Shown: positions 17,685 through 25,576 of the stretch, piece by piece
Numbering within the stretch: position 1 is the stretch's first letter
How the letters are laid out: each line of letters starts with the position of its first letter
Assembly (NCBI RefSeq): GCF_000613805.1
Contig: NZ_BAJR01000027.1
Coordinates: 1 to 45,514 of the forward strand
Reading direction: 5' to 3'
Length of the DNA: 45,514 nt
Source of the DNA: Phocaeicola paurosaccharolyticus JCM 15092
GTDB lineage: Bacteria > Bacteroidota > Bacteroidia > Bacteroidales > Bacteroidaceae
Position numbers and translations under genes: made by a program
The notes under the pieces: generated by a model
What the model was told of the DNA's origin: nothing
Seen by the model: only the letters and a program-made list of their open reading frames with translations
Database searches by the model: none

Positions 17685-18890
17685 TTACAAATCTTTTAGT
17701 ATCTTATCGTTTGCTTGATCTATTACAGAAGTCTTGATTGAAGAAAGATAGATTTGCGTGGTAGCTTCCGAATCATGCCCTAAAGCCTTGCTGATTACAG
17801 ATAATGGCACGTTTTTATCTCGGGCTGCACTTGCCCAGCTATGCCTTGCTACATACATAGAAAGAGAAATGTCAAGACCTACCATCTTCCCAATCACTTT
17901 TAGTTTACGATTTATGAAAAGTCCCTTGCGGCAGTATTGCTTTCGTTCTGTCCCATTCTCTGCTGAAATAATGGGCAGTAGATATTGGATTGCATTCTCT
18001 GGATATTTTGCCATCGTGGATTGCATATGAGTTTCCCATTGGATGATTAGCTGTTGGTCTGTTTTCTGACGGCTATACCTTACGAATCCATTTTGTAAGT
18101 CCTTTTTCTTGAGATATGCCATATCGACAAAAGGCATTCCTCGAAGATAGAAACTCATGAGGAACATATCACGAGCATAGTCAAGAGAAGAATTGCCTGT
18201 TAAGTCCAGCTCTTTGATTTTCTTTATATCAGCCAAACTGATAGCTCTTTTCTCAGTCTTGTCGATTCCTGTATATACTCTCTTGAATGGCTCATTTTGA
18301 CCGGTAAGCCCTTCTTCTACAGCTTTATTATAAATGGTACGCAAAATACGCATATAAAAGGATGATGTATTGCGTTTCAAACCTTTGACTTTCATGTGGG
18401 CTTCATAAAGCTTCATTAAATCAGAATCCAATCGACCAAATGTTAAGTCCACATTCTCACGAAAACGCATAAAGCTGTTTAGCGTGGCTTGATAGGTCTC
18501 GCTTGTCCTGATTCTGTTTAACTTCTTTAATCGCTCAACTTGTTTTCTCATAAATTCAAATACCGAATCACATTCATTCGATGCCTGCTGATACATTGTC
18601 ACAATATCGTCGGTTGTGTAGTGACCTCCATTTTTCTCTAATGTAGTTATCACACCTTGAATTTTGCACTGCAACCAAGTGACTTTGTCTTTAATAAGGC
18701 AAAGTTGGTCTTTTCGTAAAGATTCAACATCGGGTATGATTATTCTACCAACGTCCTCATTCCATTCACTTGTAAAGATGTGATAAGAAGTCGGTATCTG
18801 ACGGACAATTCTATCATGAATTACCTGAAAATACAAAGCCCCTTCTTTGTTTGCATCTGTAGATGCTCTGAATTTTAATTTTACTGACAT
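17685..18890 (-). CDS. Tyrosine site-specific recombinase (probable promoter invertase)
   Basis: This 401-residue protein, from MSVKLKFRAS, has an N-terminal arm-binding domain, a SAM-like core-binding domain (about 105-200) and a C-terminal catalytic domain. Visible catalytic residues are an Arg in FYLRGMPF, a Lys in RQKTDQQ, Arg349 (ARHSWA), His372 (ALGH) and Tyr381 (TQIYLSS). The usual first His of HxxR appears as Tyr (YVAR), a known variation. The length and domain order match Bacteroides recombinases that invert promoters or integrate elements. Its stop lies 47 nt from the inverted repeats of the promoter segment, which is the main reason to call it the invertase. It follows the 215-residue mob-region gene by about 70 nt. 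A role in element integration is the alternative. Confidence 0.82.
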   Translation of the reverse strand: MSVKLKFRASTDANKEGALYFQVIHDRIVRQIPTSYHIFTSEWNEDVGRIIIPDVESLRKDQLCLIKDKVTWLQCKIQGVITTLEKNGGHYTTDDIVTMYQQASNECDSVFEFMRKQVERLKKLNRIRTSETYQATLNSFMRFRENVDLTFGRLDSDLMKLYEAHMKVKGLKRNTSSFYMRILRTIYNKAVEEGLTGQNEPFKRVYTGIDKTEKRAISLADIKKIKELDLTGNSSLDYARDMFLMSFYLRGMPFVDMAYLKKKDLQNGFVRYSRQKTDQQLIIQWETHMQSTMAKYPENAIQYLLPIISAENGTERKQYCRKGLFINRKLKVIGKMVGLDISLSMYVARHSWASAARDKNVPLSVISKALGHDSEATTQIYLSSIKTSVIDQANDKILKDL

Positions 18891-18962
18891 AGTTTCTTTT
18901 TTCGTAAGACATAAGTATACCATATATAGTAAGTGGTACTCAATTGCTTTGAAGTATAAACC

Positions 18963-19610
18963 CTATGGGATTTGAACAGCTTTCATCATCTGTATGATTT
19001 GCACAGCTTTCGCATTATCTTTTCTCAAAGTAGCATTCTCGGCAATCATAAAGCCAAGTAGGAATGTTCCAACAATAATCATCAATCGCACACATAGGCG
19101 AATGAATTTTTGAAGATATGTATCGAACCAAAAGCATTTGGCTTTATAACTGATGTACTTCCAAATGTACCTCTTCAAGCCACCATCTACTGGTGGCCAA
19201 ATAGGAGGCAAGATAGAATTAGCGTTTGGCTTAAATGCATCAACTTTATCTTCTATACTTCGTAGCCGTTTGGTAATCTCTTCATATATCTTATCGGCGG
19301 TACTCGTTTCATTTGGATTGGATGCCCTTGTCTCATCCTGCTTCTGTTCCAAGATTCTGCGAATTACATTGGTATTATCTACGATACGTTCTTGATGTTC
19401 CACCTTTACTGATTTCATATTTGCCACAAGCCGATTCTCCTGCATATCCATCAGTTCTTTTACACCAAGACTGACGGTGGTCGCAAAGTCGTATTTCAAG
19501 GTGGCATAAGAGATTGCTGACAACTGAATAGTTGCTTCTGCCGATTGTTGAGAAGTTTCATTCAAACCATCCAAGTTGATATTATCTTTTCTGCTGTTTC
19601 TTATTCCCAT
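18963..19610 (-). CDS. Mobilization-region protein with C-terminal membrane helix
   Basis: This is a protein of 215 residues. The N-terminal half is polar and helical, with possible coiled coil between about 70 and 125. A hydrophobic segment lies near 173-193 (LMIIVGTFLLGFMIAENA). No enzyme motif is seen. It lies 23 nt downstream of the relaxase gene on the same strand, so it is probably part of the mobilization operon. Membrane-tethered helpers that link the relaxosome to a coupling protein would fit this topology, but this is inference. Confidence 0.65.
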   Translation of the reverse strand: MGIRNSRKDNINLDGLNETSQQSAEATIQLSAISYATLKYDFATTVSLGVKELMDMQENRLVANMKSVKVEHQERIVDNTNVIRRILEQKQDETRASNPNETSTADKIYEEITKRLRSIEDKVDAFKPNANSILPPIWPPVDGGLKRYIWKYISYKAKCFWFDTYLQKFIRLCVRLMIIVGTFLLGFMIAENATLRKDNAKAVQIIQMMKAVQIP

Positions 19611-19633
19611 AGGATTTTCAAGTTTTGTTGTTG

Positions 19634-20881
19634 CTATCTGTGCATACCTCTTGAGCGACGTTTACACATTTGATGAGCCATCCGAGCGCAACGATATGCC
19701 CATTTGAGGTCGTCTTCATCTTTGTCTTTTCCCCAACCACTCATATCATTTCCTCCACCACCACAAGACATTGACATACTCAATGCACCATCAAGATAAC
19801 CTGCGAATAGAAGCATGGCAGTAGCCTGAACTTTTTCAAGCGTTGCATATTCATTGCCATCTGGTACTGAACATTCATTGGCAATAATATCGTCTGCTGA
19901 TGCAGGTATGTCCACATCATAATCGTGATACTCATCAGTTGAGATTGTATAGTGGTTTATGATAGGTGCAGGCTTAAGTATAACAGGTTTGAGTACTGGC
20001 ACGGGAGGTGATTGATTCACTTTTGCAGTCCTAGCAGGTGCTGTCCAAGTTCTATCTTCAACTTTAGAAGCTGCAACCTTTGCATCATTCTCAGCATGAA
20101 GCTTAGCCCAAGTTTTCAAAATAGTGGATGGCATAAGATTGCGACCTTTACCCAACTTCGATGATTTATATTTGGAGTTGCCCCTCATGATGGCATAACC
20201 GGTTACTTTATTTTTGGTATCACGATGCAAGTACGGTTTATATCCATGTTGTTCAAGCCTACGTTCATATTCTTCCCAAGTGAACGAATTCATGTTTGTC
20301 AGTATCTGAATACAGGCATCCGAAATCTCTTGTATATGGGCTTGCTCAATATCTTCAGGATTCTCCCATCCACGTCTTAGATTTATGATTTGGGCAGCCA
20401 TCACAGCTTGTCTCCCGACAAGATGGTCATCATTGACATTGCCTTCCATGTCCACACGACTGGCATCAATGTGAAGATGTAGAATGCCAGAGATACTATC
20501 ACGATGAAGCGCTGCCACATACTGGCTGTTAGCCAAATTGGTAGCTTTAGAACTGGCGCGCTGTGTGCTATCCGACAGATCTATAGAATCAAATGCTTGG
20601 ATGAACTCGTTTGTCAAACGTTCCCAATCAGCCATCGTCCATCCTGCGGTCTCTTCATTGGTTGGGGATATTTCCATTCTTATCACCGTGTTTTTTATAG
20701 GTCTTCGCTTAGGGTTGTCACCAGCCACCTTTGCCAAATGGAGATCCATACGTTGCCACATGGCTTCGGCTGAAATACCTTCGGGCAAGTGGTTCGCTTT
20801 TATCAGGTCGGCACGGTCTTGATCAACCGCATAATGCACGGCGTTTGCGCCATGGTCTATGCTTATAGCTTCGGCTACCAT
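19634..20881 (-). CDS. Relaxase / mobilization nuclease
   Basis: This 415-residue protein carries a MOBP-like relaxase domain in its N-terminal 270 residues. The metal-binding histidine motif is HRDSISGILHLHID (126-139), with His135 and His137. Relaxases nick one strand at oriT and carry it into the recipient through a host-supplied conjugation machine. The catalytic Tyr cannot be assigned confidently; Tyr17 in AVHYAVD is a candidate. The C-terminal region from about 280 is linker-like. It starts 16 nt after the MobC-like gene and no transfer (tra) genes follow, so the element is mobilizable rather than self-transmissible as far as the window shows. Confidence 0.85.
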   Translation of the reverse strand: MVAEAISIDHGANAVHYAVDQDRADLIKANHLPEGISAEAMWQRMDLHLAKVAGDNPKRRPIKNTVIRMEISPTNEETAGWTMADWERLTNEFIQAFDSIDLSDSTQRASSKATNLANSQYVAALHRDSISGILHLHIDASRVDMEGNVNDDHLVGRQAVMAAQIINLRRGWENPEDIEQAHIQEISDACIQILTNMNSFTWEEYERRLEQHGYKPYLHRDTKNKVTGYAIMRGNSKYKSSKLGKGRNLMPSTILKTWAKLHAENDAKVAASKVEDRTWTAPARTAKVNQSPPVPVLKPVILKPAPIINHYTISTDEYHDYDVDIPASADDIIANECSVPDGNEYATLEKVQATAMLLFAGYLDGALSMSMSCGGGGNDMSGWGKDKDEDDLKWAYRCARMAHQMCKRRSRGMHR

Positions 20882-20896
20882 AATTGGCTATGGAAA

Positions 20897-21265
20897 TTAG
20901 TTCTTCATGTAAATGATAATCTCACTCCATCGTTGAATCAATGGTACGGAAGCTCGCATCCATCGTTCAACAAATGCAGGGTCTTTGAATACTAAACCTC
21001 GCTTATCAGCTTGGATAGATTTCACAGCTGCTGCAATCTTGATCAAGTCTGCACGTGCATCGGACAAACTACACAACGCATCTATTTCACGGTCATCCAA
21101 TCGCTTGCGTGGATGCTGGCCTAATGCCACTTGTCTGGTGTACTCACTTACAGATAAGCCACACTCTTTTGCCAGTGCTTCTATCTTTTCATATTCTGCT
21201 TTGGTTACTCTTGCCTCCAATCGCTTGATGCGCTTTGGGACTTCATTTTTGGTTTGTTTCTTCAT
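20897..21265 (-). CDS. MobC-like relaxosome accessory protein
   Basis: This 122-residue protein has a basic N-terminus and a ribbon-helix-helix-type segment (IKRLEARVTKAEYEKIEA then CGLSVSEYTRQVALG). This is the usual layout of MobC/plasmid mobilization relaxosome proteins, which bind oriT and help the relaxase melt the nick site. It lies directly upstream of the relaxase gene (16 nt) and directly downstream of the structured oriT candidate. Confidence 0.78.
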   Translation of the reverse strand: MKKQTKNEVPKRIKRLEARVTKAEYEKIEALAKECGLSVSEYTRQVALGQHPRKRLDDREIDALCSLSDARADLIKIAAAVKSIQADKRGLVFKDPAFVERWMRASVPLIQRWSEIIIYMKN

Positions 21266-21300
21266 TTAAAAAGAGGTTTTTGTGTTTGTGGTTTTATAAA

Positions 21301-21420
21301 AGTGACCAACTCAATGCGAGCCTGCGAGCGTTGCAAGAAAGCTAATGTGGTATGAACGAGCGAAGCGAATTTGTACGACATTGGCACTTCTTGTAAATAC
21401 CAACAAAAGTTCTGGTCACT
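21301..21420. other. Candidate oriT: nested inverted repeats upstream of mob genes
   Basis: Three pairs of inverted repeats are nested symmetrically: AGTGACCA (21301-21308) with TGGTCACT (21413-21420); CAAGAA (21334-21339) with TTCTTG (21388-21393); AATGT (21344-21348) with ACATT (21378-21382). The position just upstream of mobC and the relaxase gene is where oriT normally lies. A nick site cannot be assigned. The rest of 21266-21454 holds no convincing gene. Confidence 0.5.
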
Positions 21421-21454
21421 ACGGGGTGTTTTACTTTCAGGTTTTCGGCATCCA

Positions 21455-21823
21455 TTAACCTTGATGGGGAGTGTAAACTTCCTCTTCATGTGGTTGCTGG
21501 GTGTCTGTTGATGGACTAGTATTAGTGCCGTCATCGTTAACGGATAGCGTTGCCGATAGGCTGTCATTATGCTCTGTTCTATCTGCATTTCCATTGTCTT
21601 GCCTTGAGGTGTACAAATCATCATCAGCGGAAGAGGATAACCTCATATTATCATCATTGTTGGCAGATTGAACTATGGATAGCTGTGAAGAACAGATTGG
21701 TTCATTAGCATTCATAGCCGACTTATTCGTTGTAATATCTGCATCATCGTTTGCTGGTTCGTTAGATTGGACGATAGGGATTGAGGTCGCTACAGATTCA
21801 ATAGACTGATTCTCGATATTCAT
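21455..21823 (-). pseudogene. Low-complexity Ser/Asn/Asp-rich tail, in frame with the upstream winged-helix gene
   Basis: This 122-residue stretch of Ser, Asn, Asp and Thr has no globular domain. It is in exactly the same frame as the 149-residue gene at 21896-22345. Only a TAG at 21896-21898 interrupts the frame, and the 24 intervening codons are open and of the same polar composition. It is therefore more likely the disordered C-terminal tail of that gene, cut off by a nonsense change, than an independent gene. Independent translation from the ATG at 21823 cannot be excluded. Confidence 0.5.
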
Positions 21824-21895
21824 TGAAGATTGTGTGTAATTGCTGTGGAAGTTGGATTGACCAGATAGCTCAGAAGTAGGTGTACTCTCACCAGC

Positions 21896-22345
21896 CTATA
21901 GATTGCCTGTACTTGCCACGAGTTTCGTAGTTGATTCATCAGCAGTCGTACTTTTCTGTTGCCGGTCTTTTATATGAATGTAGTGAGGATTAAGAATCTG
22001 CTGATTGTTCACATACCATGCCGATACGCAATGTAAAGTATGGATACTTGTTCTGTTATTCTTTTCAGATGTGATAACACCTAGCTGCACCATGCAATCG
22101 AGCAGTTTGGTTACAGTCTTCTTGTCATAGTCCAATTGGTTGCCCAGTTCCACTGCGGAGATAGCCACCTGACCTACATGAAGAATAGTGGTGAAACCTG
22201 TAATCTTATAGGTGGTCTCTTTTGTGACTGCGTTATCAATCAATAGCTTTAGAATCTTCATCCGATCGATGTGATATTTGCTCTCGGCAAAGAATTTCAG
22301 TTGTTCGTCAGACAATACGATACAATAGTAGTAGTCGTTTTTCAT
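21896..22345 (-). CDS. Winged-helix-like protein of the mobile element
   Basis: This 149-residue protein contains a probable winged helix (residues about 45-115: VAISAVELGNQLDYDKKTVT, then LLDCMVQLGVITSEKNNRTS). That fold is typical of DNA-binding or replication-associated proteins. The frame continues past its TAG stop into a polar tail (see 21455-21823), so the native protein may have been about 295 residues. It lies between the replication genes and oriT. The function is unknown; plasmid or element replication or regulation are options. Confidence 0.6.
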   Translation of the reverse strand: MKNDYYYCIVLSDEQLKFFAESKYHIDRMKILKLLIDNAVTKETTYKITGFTTILHVGQVAISAVELGNQLDYDKKTVTKLLDCMVQLGVITSEKNNRTSIHTLHCVSAWYVNNQQILNPHYIHIKDRQQKSTTADESTTKLVASTGNL

Positions 22346-22361
22346 ATACTCCGTGTTTCGT

Positions 22362-22532
22362 TTATAAATGAGTTTTTGGGTTAGCCACGATACCTGTTAC
22401 CTTCTTGCTTACCGATTCATGCTTCTGATTCAATTCGTATAACTCAAGCAAACAATTGTAGTGGTCAATCGGTATTTGATCCAAGAAGATTGTTAGGCAT
22501 GATAATAGTCGCTCATCAAGAATAGTCAACAT
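22362..22532 (-). CDS. Small hypothetical protein (56 residues)
   Basis: An open frame runs from ATG at 22532 to TAA at 22362 and encodes MLTILDERLLSCLTIFLDQI and 36 further residues (IDHYNCLLELYELNQK near the middle). The composition is protein-like, with helical amphipathic stretches. It fills the gap between the 201-residue and 149-residue genes on the same strand and ends 17 nt before the latter. No family is recognised and no strong ribosome-binding site is visible, so it remains tentative. Confidence 0.45.
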   Translation of the reverse strand: MLTILDERLLSCLTIFLDQIPIDHYNCLLELYELNQKHESVSKKVTGIVANPKTHL

Positions 22533-22614
22533 ACAAGAGGATAACAGGATGGTGGCAATTCAGTCATCGACACAGAGTTATTTTTCTGAGCCGATAGCTG
22601 AATGCATCAATGGT

Positions 22615-23220
22615 TTAGAACGTTGCCAATCGTTTCATCAACTCTCTGAGGATAGGCTCGCGAAATTCTTTAAGAAGCTTATCTTCGTAGATATTGGTAA
22701 GTCGATACTGCATACCACTTTCCTTGAACAGAGGATTCTCGATACCGGGTAATTTCATGAACGGGCTTGTGATTTTAGCACGTCCAGACAAACCATAATA
22801 CTCGGCTACCTCAAACCAGGCATTGCCCAAATGTTTACCCACAGAATCCATATTCACCACATAGCCGGCTCCATCATACAAGGTGATTAGGATATGATAA
22901 GTACAATGCAAGGTTTCTGGGTTCTTTGTACAAGTGATGATAAACTGGTCAAAGTAGTGACCTTGGCGTGCAAATGCTGCGAACAGATTCACAAAAAGTT
23001 CATGGCGATACTCATAGCACTCGGCTTCATCTTTCGGTGGACATTCCACTTCCATATCCACGAACTTATGGATAGCTTCTTTGTTTTCTGAGCTCTGCTC
23101 TACAAGGTCTTCTCCAGAAGCCACATTCTGAGCATAAATAATCTCTGTTTCAATAGTGTTTTGAAAAATTGCATCCAAAGCAGACTGAACGCTGTCGTAA
23201 AGCTCAATATTAGCCTTCAT
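22615..23220 (-). CDS. Hypothetical mobile-element protein
   Basis: This soluble protein of 201 residues has an acidic N-terminal half and a central region rich in aromatic residues (FARQGHYFDQFIITC, HCTYHILITLYDGAGYVVNM). I see no transmembrane helix, signal or catalytic motif and do not recognise a family. It lies between the DnaC-like gene and the winged-helix gene, so it belongs to the replication/maintenance block of the element. Confidence 0.6.
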   Translation of the reverse strand: MKANIELYDSVQSALDAIFQNTIETEIIYAQNVASGEDLVEQSSENKEAIHKFVDMEVECPPKDEAECYEYRHELFVNLFAAFARQGHYFDQFIITCTKNPETLHCTYHILITLYDGAGYVVNMDSVGKHLGNAWFEVAEYYGLSGRAKITSPFMKLPGIENPLFKESGMQYRLTNIYEDKLLKEFREPILRELMKRLATF

Positions 23221-23342
23221 ATTTATTTTGTGTTTGTAGACCTACATTCCCGATAGATCTATTGATTTTGTAATCCTTCATGCTCCGTTGTATATCAACC
23301 TGAGCAGAGAATGTGAAGGGCTGAATGAGTCTGTAGCTATGG

Positions 23343-24017
23343 CTACTTCATTCGATAAGTTGGGTTTGTAAACTCGATAATGTCCATCATCTCGTTGAGC
23401 CTGTCCGCTATGCGGTCGCCATACTTCTCACGTATCTGAACCAATGTCAGGTTCGTCGTAAAAATGGTGAATAGCTGCTCGTCATAGCGTTTTGTCAGCA
23501 GGTCAACAATTGGATTAAGCACATTGCCATAATCTAAAATCTCGCGAGGTTCCGTTCCGAGGTCGTCAATCGCTAAAAGTGGAATCGTCTTGATTCGTTC
23601 CCAGGACGAAAAGTCGTTCTTGTTCTTCCATGCGATTTCATTCGCAGTCATGATACGCAATCCGTAGGTGGAGTTGTCATAGGAATCATGGATTTGCAAG
23701 GCATTGATTAGCTGTTGCAATGCTTTCACGCAGGTAGTCTTGCCATTGCCACAATATCCGCACAATGCTATTCCAAACTTGCCATTATTGCTGGTTAGGT
23801 TCTCTGCCATGCAATCCAATTGCTTTTCAAAAGCCTCATTCGTTATAAACTCACGATGACGGTGCTGTACTTCCGCCTGAACTGCCGTCTTCAGTGCTGC
23901 TCGTGCATCATCTTTTGATAATGGAAGTCTAAAACGTTCCTTGATACTCCTTTGGTGAAGCAACCGGTACATCAGTGCTTCTACGTTGGGTTGTGGTTTC
24001 TTGTTGTTTATAAGCAT
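23343..24017 (-). CDS. DnaC/IstB-like AAA+ ATPase (helicase loader type)
   Basis: This 224-residue protein has Walker A GYCGNGKTT (87-95), Walker B LLAIDDLGTEP (Asp151-Asp152), a sensor-like FTTNL and an Arg-rich C-terminal part (YGDRIADRLNEM), as in DnaC-type loaders. Such proteins place the replicative helicase on DNA. Its start overlaps the end of the replication-initiator-like gene by about 90 nt, so the two are translationally coupled. The pair suggests that the element can replicate after excision. IstB-like transposition helpers share the fold but normally sit beside an IstA transposase, which is absent. Confidence 0.8.
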   Translation of the reverse strand: MLINNKKPQPNVEALMYRLLHQRSIKERFRLPLSKDDARAALKTAVQAEVQHRHREFITNEAFEKQLDCMAENLTSNNGKFGIALCGYCGNGKTTCVKALQQLINALQIHDSYDNSTYGLRIMTANEIAWKNKNDFSSWERIKTIPLLAIDDLGTEPREILDYGNVLNPIVDLLTKRYDEQLFTIFTTNLTLVQIREKYGDRIADRLNEMMDIIEFTNPTYRMK

Positions 24018-24684
24018 TCTTCTTGTTATTTAAAATTGTCTTCTTTAACCAGTTGAAGAAATAAGTTCGTACTTCTTTTTCTTCCCTTCTTTCAATGCCA
24101 GATATTTTGAGGTATTGGAAGAACTGGCTGATATAGTTCTCTATCTCCGTATGACTGAGCTCCATTTGTTGAGAAGATGACAGTAGGGAAATGATAGATT
24201 CTTGCCATGATGTATCATTCGATAATCGCAATTCCAATTCATCTAACCCAGACTCATTCTCACGCGCATTATTATTAGAATTATCTTTATTATTGTCTTT
24301 ATCTTTTATATTATAAGGGGACAACTGCTCCGACAATTCCACCGACAACGGCACCGACAATTGCTCAGACAACTTTACCGACATCTCCACCGACAATGGG
24401 GATATACGCTCCATGATGGTATAAGTTGGAGCTACTTCCTTACCCTTTCCGGGAACAAAACTGATAAAGCCACGTTGTTTAAGACATTCTCTGGCCTTTA
24501 CCAAATTCTGCTTGCTTGTCTTGATTCGGTTACAAATCATCTCAGTTGGGCAACGGATGGGCATCTGCCATCTTCGTGCATTGGCTCTGTAAAGAAGAAA
24601 GAAGTAAAGCGCTACCTCTGTTGAAGAGTATGGCTCATATTCACCTTCTTGCCAGAAACGATTGGTTAACTCGTACAGATTCAT
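23929..24684 (-). CDS. Replication-initiator-like winged-helix protein
   Basis: This is a 251-residue protein. An N-terminal winged-helix domain (about 1-95; TEMICNRIKTSKQNLVKARE, then GFISFVPGKGK) resembles RepA_N/DnaD-type initiators. A middle segment consists of seven 4-residue repeats (LSVE, LSEQ and similar), followed by an Asp/Asn/Lys-rich linker. The C-terminal helical region (about 150-240) could be DnaD-like. It overlaps the DnaC-like gene and lies 7 nt after the excisionase-like gene. In RepA_N plasmids the origin lies inside the initiator gene as repeats; the perfectly 12-nt-spaced repeats here fit that idea. Confidence 0.65.
   Translation of the reverse strand: MNLYELTNRFWQEGEYEPYSSTEVALYFFLLYRANARRWQMPIRCPTEMICNRIKTSKQNLVKARECLKQRGFISFVPGKGKEVAPTYTIMERISPLSVEMSVKLSEQLSVPLSVELSEQLSPYNIKDKDNNKDNSNNNARENESGLDELELRLSNDTSWQESIISLLSSSQQMELSHTEIENYISQFFQYLKISGIERREEKEVRTYFFNWLKKTILNNKKNAYKQQETTTQRRSTDVPVASPKEYQGTF
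24316..24399. repeat. Seven 12-nt tandem repeats (iteron-like) inside the initiator gene
   Basis: GACA occurs at 24320, 24332, 24344, 24356, 24368, 24380 and 24392, exactly 12 nt apart, within units close to CACCGACAATTG. On the coding strand each unit encodes four residues (LSVE, MSVK, LSEQ, LSVP, LSVE, LSEQ, LSPY). A strongly AT-rich tract (about 24266-24316) adjoins it, as in replication origins with iterons plus an unwinding element. Confidence 0.7.
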
Positions 24685-24691
24685 ATCAATC

Positions 24692-24928
24692 CTATTTTAA
24701 AAGATCTCTCTGGGTGACATAGGCAATAGCTTCTCTGTCGATTTCTTCCTGTGATGACACACGGATTCTACGCTGCCACTGGTCCAAATCATTCTTGTCA
24801 AAGAAGCATAATTTGCCATTTGGCTTGTAAAACACAATTTCCTTACGCATCATAAGCTTATGTAGATAGGATTTCTTTAATCCCAGATACTCGGCAGCTT
24901 CAACCGTCGTGAGTAGTTCACTTCTCAT
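24692..24928 (-). CDS. Excisionase-like MerR-type helix-turn-helix protein
   Basis: These 78 residues are mostly a MerR/excisionase-like DNA-binding domain: TTVEAAEYLGLKKSYLHKLM, then a wing (FYKPNGKLCFF) and the FDKNDLDQW motif common to element-encoded HTH_17 proteins. In Bacteroides elements such proteins act as excision or directionality factors, or as regulators of the replication operon. It is the first gene of the minus-strand block that continues into the initiator and DnaC-like genes, and it has a TAnnTTTG box about 95 nt upstream. Confidence 0.75.
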   Translation of the reverse strand: MRSELLTTVEAAEYLGLKKSYLHKLMMRKEIVFYKPNGKLCFFDKNDLDQWQRRIRVSSQEEIDREAIAYVTQRDLLK

Positions 24929-25021
24929 CGTATTTCTGTTTTTAATTGATATTCTATTCGTGAAACCTTTTGGAATCTAAGCTGCATTTCTGCGGCTCAT
25001 TTTTTCCTTTTTGTTTCGATG

Positions 25022-25029
25022 CAAATGTA
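25022..25029 (-). promoter_or_regulatory. Promoter -7 element for the replication operon
   Basis: On the minus strand the sequence is TACATTTG, matching TAnnTTTG, 94 nt before the excisionase-like start. No clear -33 TTTG is seen. Confidence 0.5.
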
Positions 25030-25051
25030 CGGCTACTTATCTGTGGGGATT

Positions 25052-25060
25052 TGTGGATAA
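25052..25060 (-). other. DnaA-box match
   Basis: The minus strand reads TTATCCACA, the consensus DnaA box, about 20 nt upstream of the replication-operon promoter box. A weaker related sequence (TTATCTGTG) faces it at 25038-25046. It may assist or regulate element replication; a single box can also occur by chance. Confidence 0.4.
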
Positions 25061-25073
25061 TTTGTGGTTGAGC

Positions 25074-25125
25074 ATAAAAAAGCGTTTGGTTATATCATTG
25101 AAAAACAACAATATAACCAAATGCT
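25074..25125 (-). terminator. Rho-independent terminator after the AbiE-linked genes
   Basis: Arms at 25081-25095 and 25111-25125 (AGCGTTTGGTTATAT and ATATAACCAAATGCT) pair over 15 positions with one mismatch. On the minus strand the stem is followed by TTTTTTAT. It ends the transcript that runs from the AbiE pair through the two unknown genes. Confidence 0.75.
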
Positions 25126-25174
25126 AATATTAAACTATGTATAAGTTTGTGGTTGGTTTGTAATCCTGTGTGGT

Positions 25175-25576
25175 TTACATGTACTCTTTTGCTATTTTGA
25201 AGGCTTTTCGAACGTCTTCAACAAATATTTTATTAGCTTTACTGGTCCCGATAGACTCAGCATCTTTATAATGTGATTTGTAATATTCAAGGCTGATATT
25301 GCAACAATCAAGCATCTTCATTACCCATTCCATACCTACATCCGGATTACAGAACTCTTTGCTCACTATATATAATAGGTAGCAGACACGATTGTTTTCA
25401 CGACTACGGACAGTTATCTTTGTCGTTGATTGTTTCAGATTCATGAAGTCGGCAAATTCAGTACCTTTCATTTGCTCAAACTGTCGGCAGTTGCATACTT
25501 TAAAAAGCATACAACACAAAGTCAAGTCCACAAGGTCATTGTACTTGGCTGTTTCCTGTAGAAATAGTCTGCTCAT
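25175..25576 (-). CDS. Hypothetical protein downstream of AbiE
   Basis: This 133-residue protein is helical and cysteine-containing (LTLCCMLFKVCNCRQFEQM) with a charged C-terminus (KANKIFVEDVRKAFKIAKEY). I recognise no family. Its ATG overlaps the stop of the 212-residue gene (ATGA), so the two are coupled. It is the last gene before a terminator. It could be an accessory of the AbiE module or an unrelated cargo gene. Confidence 0.6.
   Translation of the reverse strand: MSRLFLQETAKYNDLVDLTLCCMLFKVCNCRQFEQMKGTEFADFMNLKQSTTKITVRSRENNRVCYLLYIVSKEFCNPDVGMEWVMKMLDCCNISLEYYKSHYKDAESIGTSKANKIFVEDVRKAFKIAKEYM

Noticed and set aside
21262..21624. Open frame of about 120 codons over the oriT candidate and the Ser-rich tail
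   Set aside because: It runs through strongly structured inverted repeats, has irregular composition, and overlaps a frame that continues an upstream gene. Chance is likelier.
24316..24399. CRISPR-like array
   Set aside because: The units are 12 nt with no spacers and lie inside a coding frame; no cas genes are present.
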